Source: a virus | Length of the DNA stretch: 35,404 nucleotides | IMG/VR virus record: IMGVR_UViG_3300025322_000905 | Location: 1-35,404 of that record | Direction: 5' to 3' (one strand) | Part shown: positions 7,295-15,197 of the stretch, piece after piece | Layout: every line of letters begins with the position of its first letter | Position numbering within the stretch: the first letter of the stretch is position 1 | The notes under the pieces: generated by a model | What the model saw: the letters and a program-made list of their open reading frames with translations, nothing else | Told to the model about the DNA's origin: nothing | Databases searched by the model: none | Translations under genes and position numbers: made by a program

Positions 7295-7927
7295 CTATTG
7301 CCTGGTCAGCAGGCAGATGCTACAGCTCTCCAACCACCAGGGCTGAAGACGCTGGAAGTCCGGGCCCAGCCCGACCAGATCAGCGTCTGTAATCTCCGCA
7401 CCCGGCCCGTGCCCAGGCTTGCCCGGTGCGTAGTCGTGCGCGGCAATCAGGTCGCCGGGCTTGAGCAGCGGCGCAAACGTCAGCACCTCTCGCGGCTTGT
7501 CGCCACCGTCACAGTAGACTAGCGTCAGGCCAGGCCGGGCAACGAACTCGCGGGCCTCTGCCAGGAAGGCATCACCAAAGCAGTCCTGCAAACGTAACGC
7601 CAAGCCGGTGGTACTGGCCAGATCGACGCGGGTCTTGGGGGCAAGTAGGGCCGCGTTGATCTCCACCGTCAGCGCCTCGAACGGCGTCCAGGAGAACAGG
7701 GTCCGTGCAGCCAGCAGACTGGCCAATCCGCCGCGGTGCGTGCCGATCTCCAGCACGCGTACCACTTGGTGCTGCTGCACAGTCATCAGCACAGCACCAA
7801 TTTCAAGCCACGACTGTGCTACTGGCACACCGGTAGGCCATAGCCCCCCTATCTGCCGCCAGGTATCAGGCCCCAATGGACCGCCCGGCCGCGTTGGTTC
7901 CATGCATGCATCCGGAAACGTTTTCAT
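7295..7927 (-). CDS. Class I SAM-dependent methyltransferase / CmcI-like protein (210 aa)
   Basis: Contains a Rossmann motif I (VLEIGTHRGGLAS, about residues 58-70), an acidic residue ending strand 2 (LTVEIN) and a motif typical of Methyltransf_24/CmcI-type enzymes (LVYCDGGDK followed by LLKPGDLIAAHDYAPG). These enzymes methylate sugars or small molecules, and in glycan loci they usually cap or modify sugars. ATG 7927 overlaps the upstream methyltransferase stop by four bases (ATGA). It lies just before the triple glycosyltransferase, supporting a glycan-modifying role. Substrate unknown. Confidence 0.8.
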   Translation of the reverse strand: MKTFPDACMEPTRPGGPLGPDTWRQIGGLWPTGVPVAQSWLEIGAVLMTVQQHQVVRVLEIGTHRGGLASLLAARTLFSWTPFEALTVEINAALLAPKTRVDLASTTGLALRLQDCFGDAFLAEAREFVARPGLTLVYCDGGDKPREVLTFAPLLKPGDLIAAHDYAPGKPGHGPGAEITDADLVGLGPDFQRLQPWWLESCSICLLTRQ

Positions 7928-8592
7928 ACTCCCGCCCCACTGGGCAGCGTGGGCGTGCCTTTGCTGAACACTTGCAGGTCAGCGGCCAGGTAGCCATGTG
8001 GCGTGTGCATGTGCGTCCACAGGACCGCCAACTGCAGCGTCAGGCCGTAGTGGTAACTCAAGCCCTCATTGCTCAGTAGCCACCGCCAGTACACCGGTGG
8101 CTGACAAGTCAGGTGCCCATCGCCTTGCTGGCCGGGCAGCGCGGCAGTGAAGACGAGCACGCCACCCAACTGGACATGCCGAGCCAGCGTAGCACAGAGA
8201 GAAGCGGCGCTGCTGGGCGGCAGGTGCTCTGCTACCTCCAGACAGGTCACAACAGTGAACTCTCGTCCCAGGTCCAGCGACTGCCGCAGGTCACGCACCA
8301 GCAGGTGCGCGTCCGGCCGCGGCAGCAGGTCCACGCCCCAGGCGTCCACACCCAGTTTACGCGCTGTGTTGACATAGACGCCCGTGCCCGATCCCACGTC
8401 CAGATAGCTCTCCGGTATGCCAAACAGGGCTAACAGGGCTAGACAGTGACGGGTGTTGTCGGCATCGAAGGCTCCCAGGCCGTTCAGCCAGCGGGCCACC
8501 TCTTCGGGCAGCAGCAAGTCGCCGGGTGGGCTACCCAGGTACTGGCGTGGCGGCTGCGCCCACTGGCGAGGCTCTATGGTTCGTTTGGCCAT
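7924..8592 (-). CDS. SAM-dependent methyltransferase (222 aa)
   Basis: ATG 8592 (MAKRTIEPRQW) is chosen because AGGAGAATAGGAGA precedes it and the longer frame upstream overlaps the glycosyltransferase gene. The motifs are those of a class I methyltransferase: YLDVGSGTGVYVN (motif I), GVDLLPRPD, VVTCLEVAEHLPP (motif II/III region) and LGGVLVFTAALPGQ. The pattern LEVAEHLPP resembles Methyltransf_11/23 proteins that act on sugars or lipids. Part of the same tightly packed glycan operon; substrate unknown. Confidence 0.8.
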   Translation of the reverse strand: MAKRTIEPRQWAQPPRQYLGSPPGDLLLPEEVARWLNGLGAFDADNTRHCLALLALFGIPESYLDVGSGTGVYVNTARKLGVDAWGVDLLPRPDAHLLVRDLRQSLDLGREFTVVTCLEVAEHLPPSSAASLCATLARHVQLGGVLVFTAALPGQQGDGHLTCQPPVYWRWLLSNEGLSYHYGLTLQLAVLWTHMHTPHGYLAADLQVFSKGTPTLPSGAGV

Positions 8593-8596
8593 TCTC

Positions 8597-9382
8597 CTAT
8601 TCTCCTGCTCTCTCTTCTGGCACCAGGCCAATACCGGCCGTACTGGTCTGGCGTGTCTCCTGCTCTTGCCAATCCTGGCCGGGCATGAGGCCGCCCAGAC
8701 TGGCGCCACCGATGTGGCCGAAAGGCCCCCACTGGCCAATCCAGCCAGGCCACACGACGGCCGGGCCATCCTGGCGATTGAACCGCGCAGCGAACTCGCC
8801 CTCCGTGTCCCCCGGACATAAGCCCTCGACGTAAAGCCCATAGGCATTGCGAAAGCGGTGGTGACGCAAGCTGGCGTGTCCTGTGAAGACGTAACCGTCA
8901 TGGCTGCGCTGCTTGTCCAGTAGCCACCACATATTCGACGTGCCCGGCAAAGTATCCGGGATCAGCATGCCTGCCATGCCAATCTGCAGGTAGCCCAGGC
9001 GAGCCATGCCAACGTGCTCGTTATCGCGCAGGAAACGCACACAAGGCGACAGGTCGAACGGACGTTGCAACTCCCAGTCGTCTTCCAGCCACAGCACAAA
9101 GTCCGACCGTTGCCAGCACTCTGCTTGCCCCAGGTTCATGCTGCGGCCGACGCCGGCGCGCATGGTATCAGTCCAGGTCACCTCCGAGGTGCGTGGGTCC
9201 TGCCAGGCAGCGGCCACCAAGCGTTCGATATGCTGGCCACCGGAGCCGTCGTCAGCGATGTGATAGTGCAGCGCGCCAGGGTACTCCAACAGCCTGACTA
9301 CTCCCCGGAGCGTACGCAGCGCCAACTCCTGCCGCTTGTAGGTGATAAGCAGAACGGAGACTTGCGGCCAGGCGTCAGTCAT
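8597..9382 (-). CDS. Family 2 (GT-A) glycosyltransferase (261 aa)
   Basis: Start ATG 9382 (MTDAWPQVSVLLITYKR) overlaps the upstream gene by ATGA. The N-terminus is a classic GT2 nucleotide-binding start (VSVLLITYKRQELALRTL), followed by ADDGSGG and the metal-binding acidic cluster WLEDDWE near residue 123. The protein lacks a membrane anchor and ends in a short Gln/Glu-rich tail. It probably transfers one sugar from a nucleotide-sugar donor in the cytoplasm, working with the triple glycosyltransferase downstream. Confidence 0.8.
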   Translation of the reverse strand: MTDAWPQVSVLLITYKRQELALRTLRGVVRLLEYPGALHYHIADDGSGGQHIERLVAAAWQDPRTSEVTWTDTMRAGVGRSMNLGQAECWQRSDFVLWLEDDWELQRPFDLSPCVRFLRDNEHVGMARLGYLQIGMAGMLIPDTLPGTSNMWWLLDKQRSHDGYVFTGHASLRHHRFRNAYGLYVEGLCPGDTEGEFAARFNRQDGPAVVWPGWIGQWGPFGHIGGASLGGLMPGQDWQEQETRQTSTAGIGLVPEERAGE

Positions 9383-9828
9383 CGCCACGGCCCCACGCGC
9401 TCTTGTGGTGCTGGTGTATTCACAGCCCACACCGTTACCCGACCATCTGGCCACTGGTGCAAACCGAAGCTGTCCAGGTCCGCGAGCCAGTGATACAGCC
9501 ACTCAACTCGCACGCCACGGCCCTCCGCTGTCGGCAGGAAGCAGCACTCAAGACGGCCACCGGGGCGGAGTACACGGAAGCTCTCTTGCAAAAGAGCGCC
9601 AGGCACCTCCAAGTCGAAGATGCAGCATTGCCAAGTTACTACGTCTTTACTGCCATCCTTGCTGCCGCGCAGGGTGGCAACCAGATTGTTGGCCGGGTGA
9701 GATTGGGCATAGGCCATTCGCTTACCGCTAGCCTGGCAGCAAAAGTCGCGCTTGGCGTCCTCTGGGTCTACCGGGTCCGCCTGCCCCACTGCCACCTTGT
9801 CTAACCGCATCGCTTGCCAAATCGTCAC
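9379..9828 (-). CDS. Short methyltransferase-like protein (149 aa), probably degenerate
   Basis: The segment LLQESFRVLRPGGRLECCF matches the late part of class I methyltransferases, where V-L-(R/K)-P-G-G-x-L follows strand 4. It also has WQCCIFDLEVPG before it and a variable C-terminus. A clear Gly-rich SAM motif I is missing from the N-terminus, which instead reads AMRLDKVAVGQADPVD. This is either a truncated methyltransferase or a family with a reduced fold (such short forms occur in phages). It overlaps both neighbours by four bases. Confidence 0.6.
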   Translation of the reverse strand: MTIWQAMRLDKVAVGQADPVDPEDAKRDFCCQASGKRMAYAQSHPANNLVATLRGSKDGSKDVVTWQCCIFDLEVPGALLQESFRVLRPGGRLECCFLPTAEGRGVRVEWLYHWLADLDSFGLHQWPDGRVTVWAVNTPAPQERVGPWR

Positions 9829-10052
9829 GCTCGCTCCTCCTCACTCTTATGGCTGGTTTTCACGGCTTTTTTGCCTCTTGGCAAAAGAAGGTGGCCATAC
9901 CGTTTTCTGGTTTCTGCCTCGGTATGAGGCAGGGCAATCCGATTGCCATATATCGCGTTAATGCGATCAGCTAATGCTGAATCAATCTCACTCAGGTCAC
10001 AAGTGGACAGTGGGCCCCTGGGCCACAACGGGAACTTGCTATGGTTAACCAT
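9825..10052 (-). CDS. Small basic hypothetical protein (75 aa)
   Basis: Starts at ATG 10052 within the end of the dehydratase gene, whose run of GAG codons supplies the ribosome binding site. The protein has a conserved-looking middle (LSEIDSALADRINAIYGNRIALP) and a basic C-terminus (LLLPRGKKAVKTSHKSEEERA). No domain is recognised. It is in the glycan operon and overlaps the next gene by ATGA, so it is very likely expressed. Confidence 0.6.
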   Translation of the reverse strand: MVNHSKFPLWPRGPLSTCDLSEIDSALADRINAIYGNRIALPHTEAETRKRYGHLLLPRGKKAVKTSHKSEEERA

Positions 10053-11091
10053 TCTCCTCCTCCTCACTCTCTCTAATGGCCGCCTGCATACCCGGTATGC
10101 TCAGTTGCACCTTTGCCGTATCTGTCCGGTACTCGTAGCCGTCTGACAGATGGCCAGAACCGGCCGTGGGCGGGAAGATCCAGAACCCGCTCTCGTCCGG
10201 CAGTTCTTCCGCGTGCGGCGCTTCCCCCGAGTGCAACAGGTGCTCTTCCAGCTTCTCGCCAGGACGAATGCCGATGTCCGTGATGGGCGCGCAGTCCGTC
10301 TCTCTTCTGACGACTTCCATGAAACTGGTAGCTTGGCGGTTATCTCTGGTCATCTCCCACACTGCCTCAGCCAGCACGTCCACTTTCATGGTCGGACACT
10401 TCGGCACGACGATCACGCCGGCCGGCGTAGCCAGCGCACACAGGATTAGATCCACCGCGTCCTGCAGCGTCAGCCAGAAGCGATTCATCCGGCGGTCGGT
10501 CACCGTCAGGGGTCCGCCAGCCGCGGCCTGCCGCTGAAACAGCGGGATGATCGAGCCCCGCGAGCCGATCACGTTGCCGTAGCGTGTCAGGTGAAACTGG
10601 GTGCTGCCCCAGGTATTCGCCTGCTGGAAGACCGACTCCATGATGGCCTTCGACTTACCATAACAGTTGATGGGCTTCGCTGCCTTGTCAGTCGAGATAC
10701 CCACCACCTGCTTGACGCCACAGCGCACAGTGGCCATGGCTACGTTGCAGCTCCCGCAGACGTTCGTCTTGACGGTCTCGTGAGCGTTGGCTTCCGCGCT
10801 GGGCACAACCTTGAGTGCGCCGGCATGAATCACTATGTCCTGGCCCTGGCAGGCTAGCAGCAGCGCGTCCAGGTCGCGCACGTCACCAAGCACATACCGG
10901 CACTGCGGATACCGCGTCTTCATCTGGCCCTGCTTCACCTCGTCCCTTGAGAAGACGGTAATCTTGCACGGCCACTGCTCACGCCGGGCCCGGCGCACGA
11001 TGGCCTGGCCCAGCGAGCCGGTGCCACCCGTGACCAGCACGCGGCCTTCAAGCCGGTTGCCGGGGTTCAGATGCAGCAGCTTAGCGTCAGC
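10045..11091 (-). CDS. NDP-sugar 4,6-dehydratase-like SDR (FlaA1/PseB/CapD family, 348 aa)
   Basis: The start is ATG 11091 (MADAKLLHLN) with AGGAAGG upstream. An extended short-chain dehydrogenase: dinucleotide motif VTGGTGSLGQ at 21-30, then VLGDVRD (acidic adenine pocket), an active-site region ISTDKAAKPINCYGKSK at 133-148 giving Tyr144-x3-Lys148, then LTRYGNVIGSRGSIIP and the C-terminal mark GIRPGEKLEEHLL. This pattern is the PseB/FlaA1/CapD group, which removes water from UDP-GlcNAc-type sugars as the first step to deoxy-amino sugars. It lacks the membrane segments of large CapD proteins, so a soluble PseB-like enzyme is most likely. In this operon it probably supplies a modified donor for the glycosyltransferases. 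Confidence 0.85.
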   Translation of the reverse strand, partial: ADAKLLHLNPGNRLEGRVLVTGGTGSLGQAIVRRARREQWPCKITVFSRDEVKQGQMKTRYPQCRYVLGDVRDLDALLLACQGQDIVIHAGALKVVPSAEANAHETVKTNVCGSCNVAMATVRCGVKQVVGISTDKAAKPINCYGKSKAIMESVFQQANTWGSTQFHLTRYGNVIGSRGSIIPLFQRQAAAGGPLTVTDRRMNRFWLTLQDAVDLILCALATPAGVIVVPKCPTMKVDVLAEAVWEMTRDNRQATSFMEVVRRETDCAPITDIGIRPGEKLEEHLLHSGEAPHAEELPDESGFWIFPPTAGSGHLSDGYEYRTDTAKVQLSIPGMQAAIRESEEEENG

Positions 11092-11305
11092 CATCGAGGG
11101 CACCTTCCTGACTTGCCTGTTTTTCAATGCGTATGCTAATCAGTAACTTGATTGGCACAACAAAGCTATCCATGCCAGTAGTCACTGATAGCAGATCATT
11201 GTCTACCTGCCAAGAGATGCCTTTATCCGACATGGCTTCCCATGTGGCTTGCTGATGAGATTCCGGTCTAGTCACATAACGTAGAGTGCATTTCAATCTG
11301 CTCAA
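11087..11305 (-). CDS. Small protein (72 aa), apparent paralogue of the next upstream gene product
   Basis: The start is a TTG at 11305 (TTG-AGC-AGA) with AGGAG only three bases away; the next in-frame TTG at 11296 would be better spaced. The C-terminus reads VVPIKLLISIRIEKQA, which matches IVPLSRLLVMTVEKEA in the gene at 11339-11557, and both start with Ser-Arg. The pair therefore looks like a tandem duplication. Beta-strand-like, no known domain. It overlaps the dehydratase start by five bases, so it is co-translated with it. Confidence 0.6.
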   Translation of the reverse strand: MSRLKCTLRYVTRPESHQQATWEAMSDKGISWQVDNDLLSVTTGMDSFVVPIKLLISIRIEKQASQEGALDG

Positions 11306-11338
11306 CTTCTCCTGCTCCTTGCTCCTTCTGTCGATCCC

Positions 11339-11557
11339 TCAAGCATGACCGTTGCTCCCTGCCACCGCCTCTTTCTCGACGGTCATCACCAGCAGACGGG
11401 ACAATGGGACGATAACCCGCTCCCGCAGGCCCTCGACGAAGACCATGCCCTCGCCGTAACGCACGTGCTCTCCAGTCGGTGCGATTTCGATCTTCTTGCG
11501 GTTACTGCCGCCACTGGTTGGCGTAGCTTCATACTCAACCACTATGAATCTGCTCAC
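11339..11557 (-). CDS. Small protein (72 aa), tandem paralogue
   Basis: Starts at GTG 11557 with AGGAGG five bases upstream, in the end of the preceding gene. Predicted strands (RFIVVEYEATP, KKIEIAPTGEHVRY, GMVFVEGLRERVIVPL) suggest a small beta-barrel or Sm/SH3-like fold. Its last third resembles the 72-residue protein downstream. It follows the capsid gene closely; a head-related function such as decoration or RNA/DNA contact is conceivable but unsupported. Confidence 0.65.
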   Translation of the reverse strand: MSRFIVVEYEATPTSGGSNRKKIEIAPTGEHVRYGEGMVFVEGLRERVIVPLSRLLVMTVEKEAVAGSNGHA

Positions 11558-11558
11558 G

Positions 11559-11789
11559 TTACCTCCTCTTTTCTCCTCGCTCCTGCTGCAGCTTGTAAAA
11601 GACGACTTTGGCTCGCGGCCAGATGGCGTCGCCGTCCAGGCCGTGCACGATGAACTGCTCAGTCGTCTCTTCGATGTCATCTTTGCTCCTGACCCGCACG
11701 GCTTCTACGCCCAGCCGCTCACTGCCGGTGTCGTAGAAAACCTTGCAGAGCAGAGGCGTCTCCTCGGTGGCCACTACCTGCTGCACCAT
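11559..11789 (-). CDS. Small hypothetical protein (76 aa) downstream of the capsid gene
   Basis: Starts with ATG 11789 just after the hairpin that follows the capsid gene, with only a weak ribosome binding site (GAG eight bases upstream). The sequence alternates strands and charged turns (LCKVFYDTGSERLGVEAVRVRSKDDIEE) and ends basic. Its stop lies one base before the next start. Similar in size and layout to the two paralogues that follow, though I could not align it convincingly to them. Confidence 0.6.
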   Translation of the reverse strand: MVQQVVATEETPLLCKVFYDTGSERLGVEAVRVRSKDDIEETTEQFIVHGLDGDAIWPRAKVVFYKLQQERGEKRR

Positions 11790-11806
11790 GCTTTACTCGC
11801 TTCTCT

Positions 11807-11835
11807 AAAGGCGAGGGGAGGATTCTCCCCTCGCC
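11807..11835 (-). terminator. GC-rich hairpin after the capsid gene, weak terminator or attenuator
   Basis: Two 11-base arms (GGCGAGGGGAG on one side, its complement on the other; 11810-11820 and 11825-11835) enclose a four-base loop. On the minus strand it is followed by only TTTAG, so termination would be partial. Lying right after the capsid gene, it could make capsid mRNA more abundant than the genes downstream. Confidence 0.6.
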
Positions 11836-11856
11836 CACTACCAGGCTAGCTATCTG

Positions 11857-13344
11857 CTAGTCCCACTCACTGTACAGCGTGCCAGGCGACCGCGTAGAGG
11901 TGCCGCCCTTTACAAAGTACGGGTCGGTCCCGCCGGTGATCTGGGTGTCAAACGGGCTGCGGAAGTGCTGCAGCGGCGCGTACATGATGTTCTGTACCCG
12001 GCCCGCCAACTGCGGAGTCCGCAGGATGAGCCGCGGCTTCATGGTCACGTTGTCGTGGAAGCAGCGGCCCGTGAACGTGCGGTCCACCAGGAAGCGGCCA
12101 TTATCCGTGATCCATACCCGCGAGTTCAGACTTTCGTTTTCCATCCGCACGCCGGCCAACGTCTTGCGGAAGTCCTGATACTCGAAGTAGGTCACGGGCG
12201 TTCCGTGCGCCGACAGCGGGATGAAGTAGATGTCGGACGCGAACTGGCCCGGCTGCAGGTTAGCGTTGTTGGCATTGTTGTTCTCGAAAATGCCGTCATC
12301 CAACACTACCTCGAGTTGCCGGCCATTGACCATCAGGTACATGCCCGCCCGCATGCTGTCACGCAGCTTGATCGTCTCGCCGGTGTCCACGAAGGGTGTC
12401 GCACTGGAGTTGACGTTGCAGCGGTAGGTCATGTAGCGGCAAGCCCAGACCTCGGTCAGAGAGTACCACAGTTCCGGCCGCATGGCCAGTATCCAGCGCG
12501 CCGGGTCCAGGCCCATGCGGCTGGCGTTGTGGTACAGGTACGCCTCCATCATCGCTACGACCTCGATGATGTCCGGGCCCGATGCCGAGGCCACATTGCC
12601 GTAGTTGAAGTTCTTGATGTCGCTGTCGGCGGCGGCGCAGGCTACGTTGGTGTGCGCGTCAACCTTGCCGGTGCCGATCAGGATGTCGAACCCCGGGAAT
12701 TCCCAGTAGCCCTGGCCGACGTTGCGCGTCGGATTGCCCTGGAAGATCATCTGCTGGAACACTCGCTGCATCATCACTGCAGCCTCGACAGCGGCCCACT
12801 CGATCTCGTTGGTGATGAGCGTGCCATGACCAGCGCCAGGAATGGGCGAGCCGTCGGGGCCAGTGATCGAGCCCATCATGCGCAGACGCGTCTCGCCCGG
12901 TGTGCGGCGAGTATTGATCTCCGTCAGGCTCAGCTCTTTGGTGCCGCGGCAGATCTTGCCGAACTGAGCCGTCAGGATGCAGCCCTCGGACTCGCCGATG
13001 ATACAGTCTGAGCAGCCGCCGCTCGGCTCACTCTGGCCACCGACCTGCTCGAAGCCGGTCAAGATGGCAAACTCCGGATTGGTGATGTCCGTGCCGAACG
13101 CGGGCAGCAACGACTCTAGGCCCCGAGGGCCTACCGAGGCGTTGATGAGCGTCTGGTCCAGACCGCAGACGCCGAAGAAGCCGGCCGTCACACCGGGTAC
13201 GGGCGAGCCGTACATCAGGTTGCCCGTCGGCGTACCGGGGGTGACCTGCTTGACGCCAGTGCCAAACGTGTTACGGCTTTGGGCCATAATCAGCGCATTG
13301 GCGAAGGCGTCGGCGAAAACCCTTGGATCAAGCTGGTTGATCAT
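11857..13344 (-). CDS. Major capsid protein (HK97-fold type, 495 aa)
   Basis: Placed directly after the protease/scaffold gene, of the right size and composition for a major capsid protein. It has an N-terminal helical arm (MINQLDPRVFADAFANALIMAQ), long beta-rich stretches, a helical section with a conserved-looking WAAVEAAVMMQRVFQQMIFQGN, then SGPDIIEVVAMMEAYLYHNASRMGLDPARWILAMRPELW, and a late SDIYFIPLSAHGTPVTYFEYQDF. These match the layout of large HK97-fold capsid proteins from metagenomic siphoviruses; I recognise the class, not a named family. Its ATG has GGAGG nine bases upstream. Several Cys residues (CSDCIIGESEGC) near residue 110 could bind metal or cross-link. Confidence 0.8.
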   Translation of the reverse strand: MINQLDPRVFADAFANALIMAQSRNTFGTGVKQVTPGTPTGNLMYGSPVPGVTAGFFGVCGLDQTLINASVGPRGLESLLPAFGTDITNPEFAILTGFEQVGGQSEPSGGCSDCIIGESEGCILTAQFGKICRGTKELSLTEINTRRTPGETRLRMMGSITGPDGSPIPGAGHGTLITNEIEWAAVEAAVMMQRVFQQMIFQGNPTRNVGQGYWEFPGFDILIGTGKVDAHTNVACAAADSDIKNFNYGNVASASGPDIIEVVAMMEAYLYHNASRMGLDPARWILAMRPELWYSLTEVWACRYMTYRCNVNSSATPFVDTGETIKLRDSMRAGMYLMVNGRQLEVVLDDGIFENNNANNANLQPGQFASDIYFIPLSAHGTPVTYFEYQDFRKTLAGVRMENESLNSRVWITDNGRFLVDRTFTGRCFHDNVTMKPRLILRTPQLAGRVQNIMYAPLQHFRSPFDTQITGGTDPYFVKGGTSTRSPGTLYSEWD

Positions 13345-13434
13345 GTGGAGGAGCCTCCGTTATGTTAGATTTGGCTCGCTCCTCGCTCCTACCAGCTAAC
13401 TACTCCACAGACACGCTGTCTGTCAGGCTGGTGC

Positions 13435-13977
13435 CTAGCGTGGCACCTGATTGATCGGGCGATTCAGTGGGTAGTTCGGGTTCTGGTCTACGGGCCCGGC
13501 GTTGGCTTCCAGCAGCTTCTTGCCCTCTTCCGATTCCGGATCCACTACCGTCTTGGCGTCCTGCGTTGGGCGGTAGAACGCTATGCGCGGCAAGTCCAGT
13601 ACGGCGGCCTTGACGGCCTCGCTGTGGCCGACCTCGACCTTGGCCAGCCTGGCTTCCATTGCAGCCATCCTGGTGTCCGTCGCTTTCTGCGCCGTCGAAA
13701 GGCCGGTCAGTTGCTCGCCAATGGCCTTGTTGGACGCGGCCAACTCCACCATCAGCGGGCTACTAGCGAAGGCTTCCGCGAGAGCCTTCACGTCCAGCGC
13801 GGGCGGCTCGACCGGTGCGACCTTTTGGGCCGGAGCGCCCTCGCTACCCTCCTTGAATGCTATGCCCTTTTCCTCGAGCTCCTTCGTCTTCTGCTCCGCG
13901 GCCGCGATTATGGCGGCCGCCTCGTCCGCTCCGAAAACGCTTTCCAGAGCCTTCCGCTTGGTTTCGTCCAGCGGCAT
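13435..13977 (-). CDS. Nested in-frame scaffold protein inside the protease gene (180 aa)
   Basis: Codon 403 of the protease gene is an ATG at 13977, preceded by AAGGAGGT with four further bases before the start. This is the strongest ribosome binding site in the region, placed exactly at the junction between protease and helical scaffold part. The product begins MPLDETKRKALESVFG and would be a free scaffold without protease. The same nested layout is known from lambda (Nu3 in C). Inferred from sequence only. Confidence 0.55.
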   Translation of the reverse strand: MPLDETKRKALESVFGADEAAAIIAAAEQKTKELEEKGIAFKEGSEGAPAQKVAPVEPPALDVKALAEAFASSPLMVELAASNKAIGEQLTGLSTAQKATDTRMAAMEARLAKVEVGHSEAVKAAVLDLPRIAFYRPTQDAKTVVDPESEEGKKLLEANAGPVDQNPNYPLNRPINQVPR

Positions 13978-15183
13978 GTTGACCTCCTTGGCCAAAAATT
14001 GCGTCCAGGGGTTGGCGGCGGCCGCCCCCGGTAACACCGAACGTTCGACTATCTCTAGCCACTCGTACACGCCGTCAGCCCGATCGGCCGACTTGTAGCG
14101 GTAGCCATGACTCATCTTTAGATCCTCGTCAGGATGGGCCAGGAAATAGGCCAGGGCCTTCTCTCCCCTGGGCGTGTCGGCGAACGTGCCTGACTCCACC
14201 AGGATACGCCCCACAACGCCGCGCCAGTCGGCCTGACCGAAGTCGCTGCCGGGTACGTGCCAAAACCAGAGTTGGCGATTCTCGGCTGGCCACTCCTTAT
14301 CTGACCGCAGCACCTCTTCTTCCAGGCTTTGGGTCGTGAAGATCTCAGCCTCTTTGTCGGCAAAGCCGTTGGTCGTCCAGCTCACCCAGCGGGCAAGCCC
14401 GGCCTTGTCGCGATAGACCTTGAAGCCCTGCTCATGACTGCCAAAGTCGGGAAGGTCCTTCTTGGCTGGCATGTCCTCGTCCTGATGTTCATCCTCGTAA
14501 TTCGCCCACTTCATCACATCCAGCATGGCGTCCAGCATGGCCTTGAGCTTTTCCCGCATGCGCCCCATAACGCGCCTGCCCTCTTTAATGCCCGACGGCA
14601 TCTCGTCCGGGTCCTTGTCGGGGTTCGCCTTTTTCCAAGCGGCCCGCACACGAGCGACGACGGCGGGCCGATCGGCGTCGGGAATGTCCACCCGTTGGCC
14701 ACGAAAGCCAGGGCCTAACGCGGCAGCGGCGGCACCGACGATACCCGGATCAGGGCTGCCGCCTGGCGTAGCGGTCAACCTGAGCCTCCATTCGCTCGGC
14801 TTGTCACTCGGTGTATAAGCAAAATCTGACTTGGGAAACGGTGTGCCGTCCTCCGTTTTCATGGGCGGGCCGTCTGCCTTCTCTGCCTGCTCTTTCGTGC
14901 TGGCCTTGGGCTGGTAGATCATCTCCACCTCGACCGGCTCGCCCAGCGTCACCTCGTCCTTGGCGTTGACCGAGTAGGGGATCTCGTACAGGTGGCAGGC
15001 ATGGCCAGGACCATTCACCTCCACGATCACGCGGTCCTTGTAGACAGCTTTCAGCCAGCGATATGGCATCTCGGCCATCATCGGCATGGCCATGCTCATG
15101 TCCCGCGGCGGGTTAAGCACCTTGTGAATGGCGCTGTGCAAGTCTTCGTGCGAAAGCTCCTTGATGTCGGTTAGAGTATCCAC
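13435..15183 (-). CDS. Prohead serine protease fused to scaffold (582 aa)
   Basis: GTG 15183 follows AAGGAG with 7 bases. The N-terminal quarter (1-130) is a phage domain with HLYEIPYSV; residues 170-205 (RAAWKKANPDKDPDEMPSGI) form a short helical module. The protease lies about 255-395: TTNGFADKEAEIFTTQSLEE, then WFWHVPG with His309, TFADTPRGEKALAYFL, and KMSHGYRY with Ser358, followed by VLPGAAAANPWTQF. This is the order of the herpes-assemblin-like S78/XkdF prohead proteases. From about residue 400 the sequence is helical and acidic (coiled-coil-like), as in scaffolds, and it ends in a Pro/Asn-rich tail. It would guide capsid assembly and then cut scaffold and capsid. It lies immediately upstream of the capsid gene. 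Confidence 0.8.
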   Translation of the reverse strand: MDTLTDIKELSHEDLHSAIHKVLNPPRDMSMAMPMMAEMPYRWLKAVYKDRVIVEVNGPGHACHLYEIPYSVNAKDEVTLGEPVEVEMIYQPKASTKEQAEKADGPPMKTEDGTPFPKSDFAYTPSDKPSEWRLRLTATPGGSPDPGIVGAAAAALGPGFRGQRVDIPDADRPAVVARVRAAWKKANPDKDPDEMPSGIKEGRRVMGRMREKLKAMLDAMLDVMKWANYEDEHQDEDMPAKKDLPDFGSHEQGFKVYRDKAGLARWVSWTTNGFADKEAEIFTTQSLEEEVLRSDKEWPAENRQLWFWHVPGSDFGQADWRGVVGRILVESGTFADTPRGEKALAYFLAHPDEDLKMSHGYRYKSADRADGVYEWLEIVERSVLPGAAAANPWTQFLAKEVNMPLDETKRKALESVFGADEAAAIIAAAEQKTKELEEKGIAFKEGSEGAPAQKVAPVEPPALDVKALAEAFASSPLMVELAASNKAIGEQLTGLSTAQKATDTRMAAMEARLAKVEVGHSEAVKAAVLDLPRIAFYRPTQDAKTVVDPESEEGKKLLEANAGPVDQNPNYPLNRPINQVPR

Positions 15184-15197
15184 ATCTGTCTCCTTAT

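Noticed and set aside
11965-13011. Plus-strand ORF of 348 codons opposite the capsid gene
   Set aside because: Antisense shadow; no ribosome binding site and no recognisable domain.
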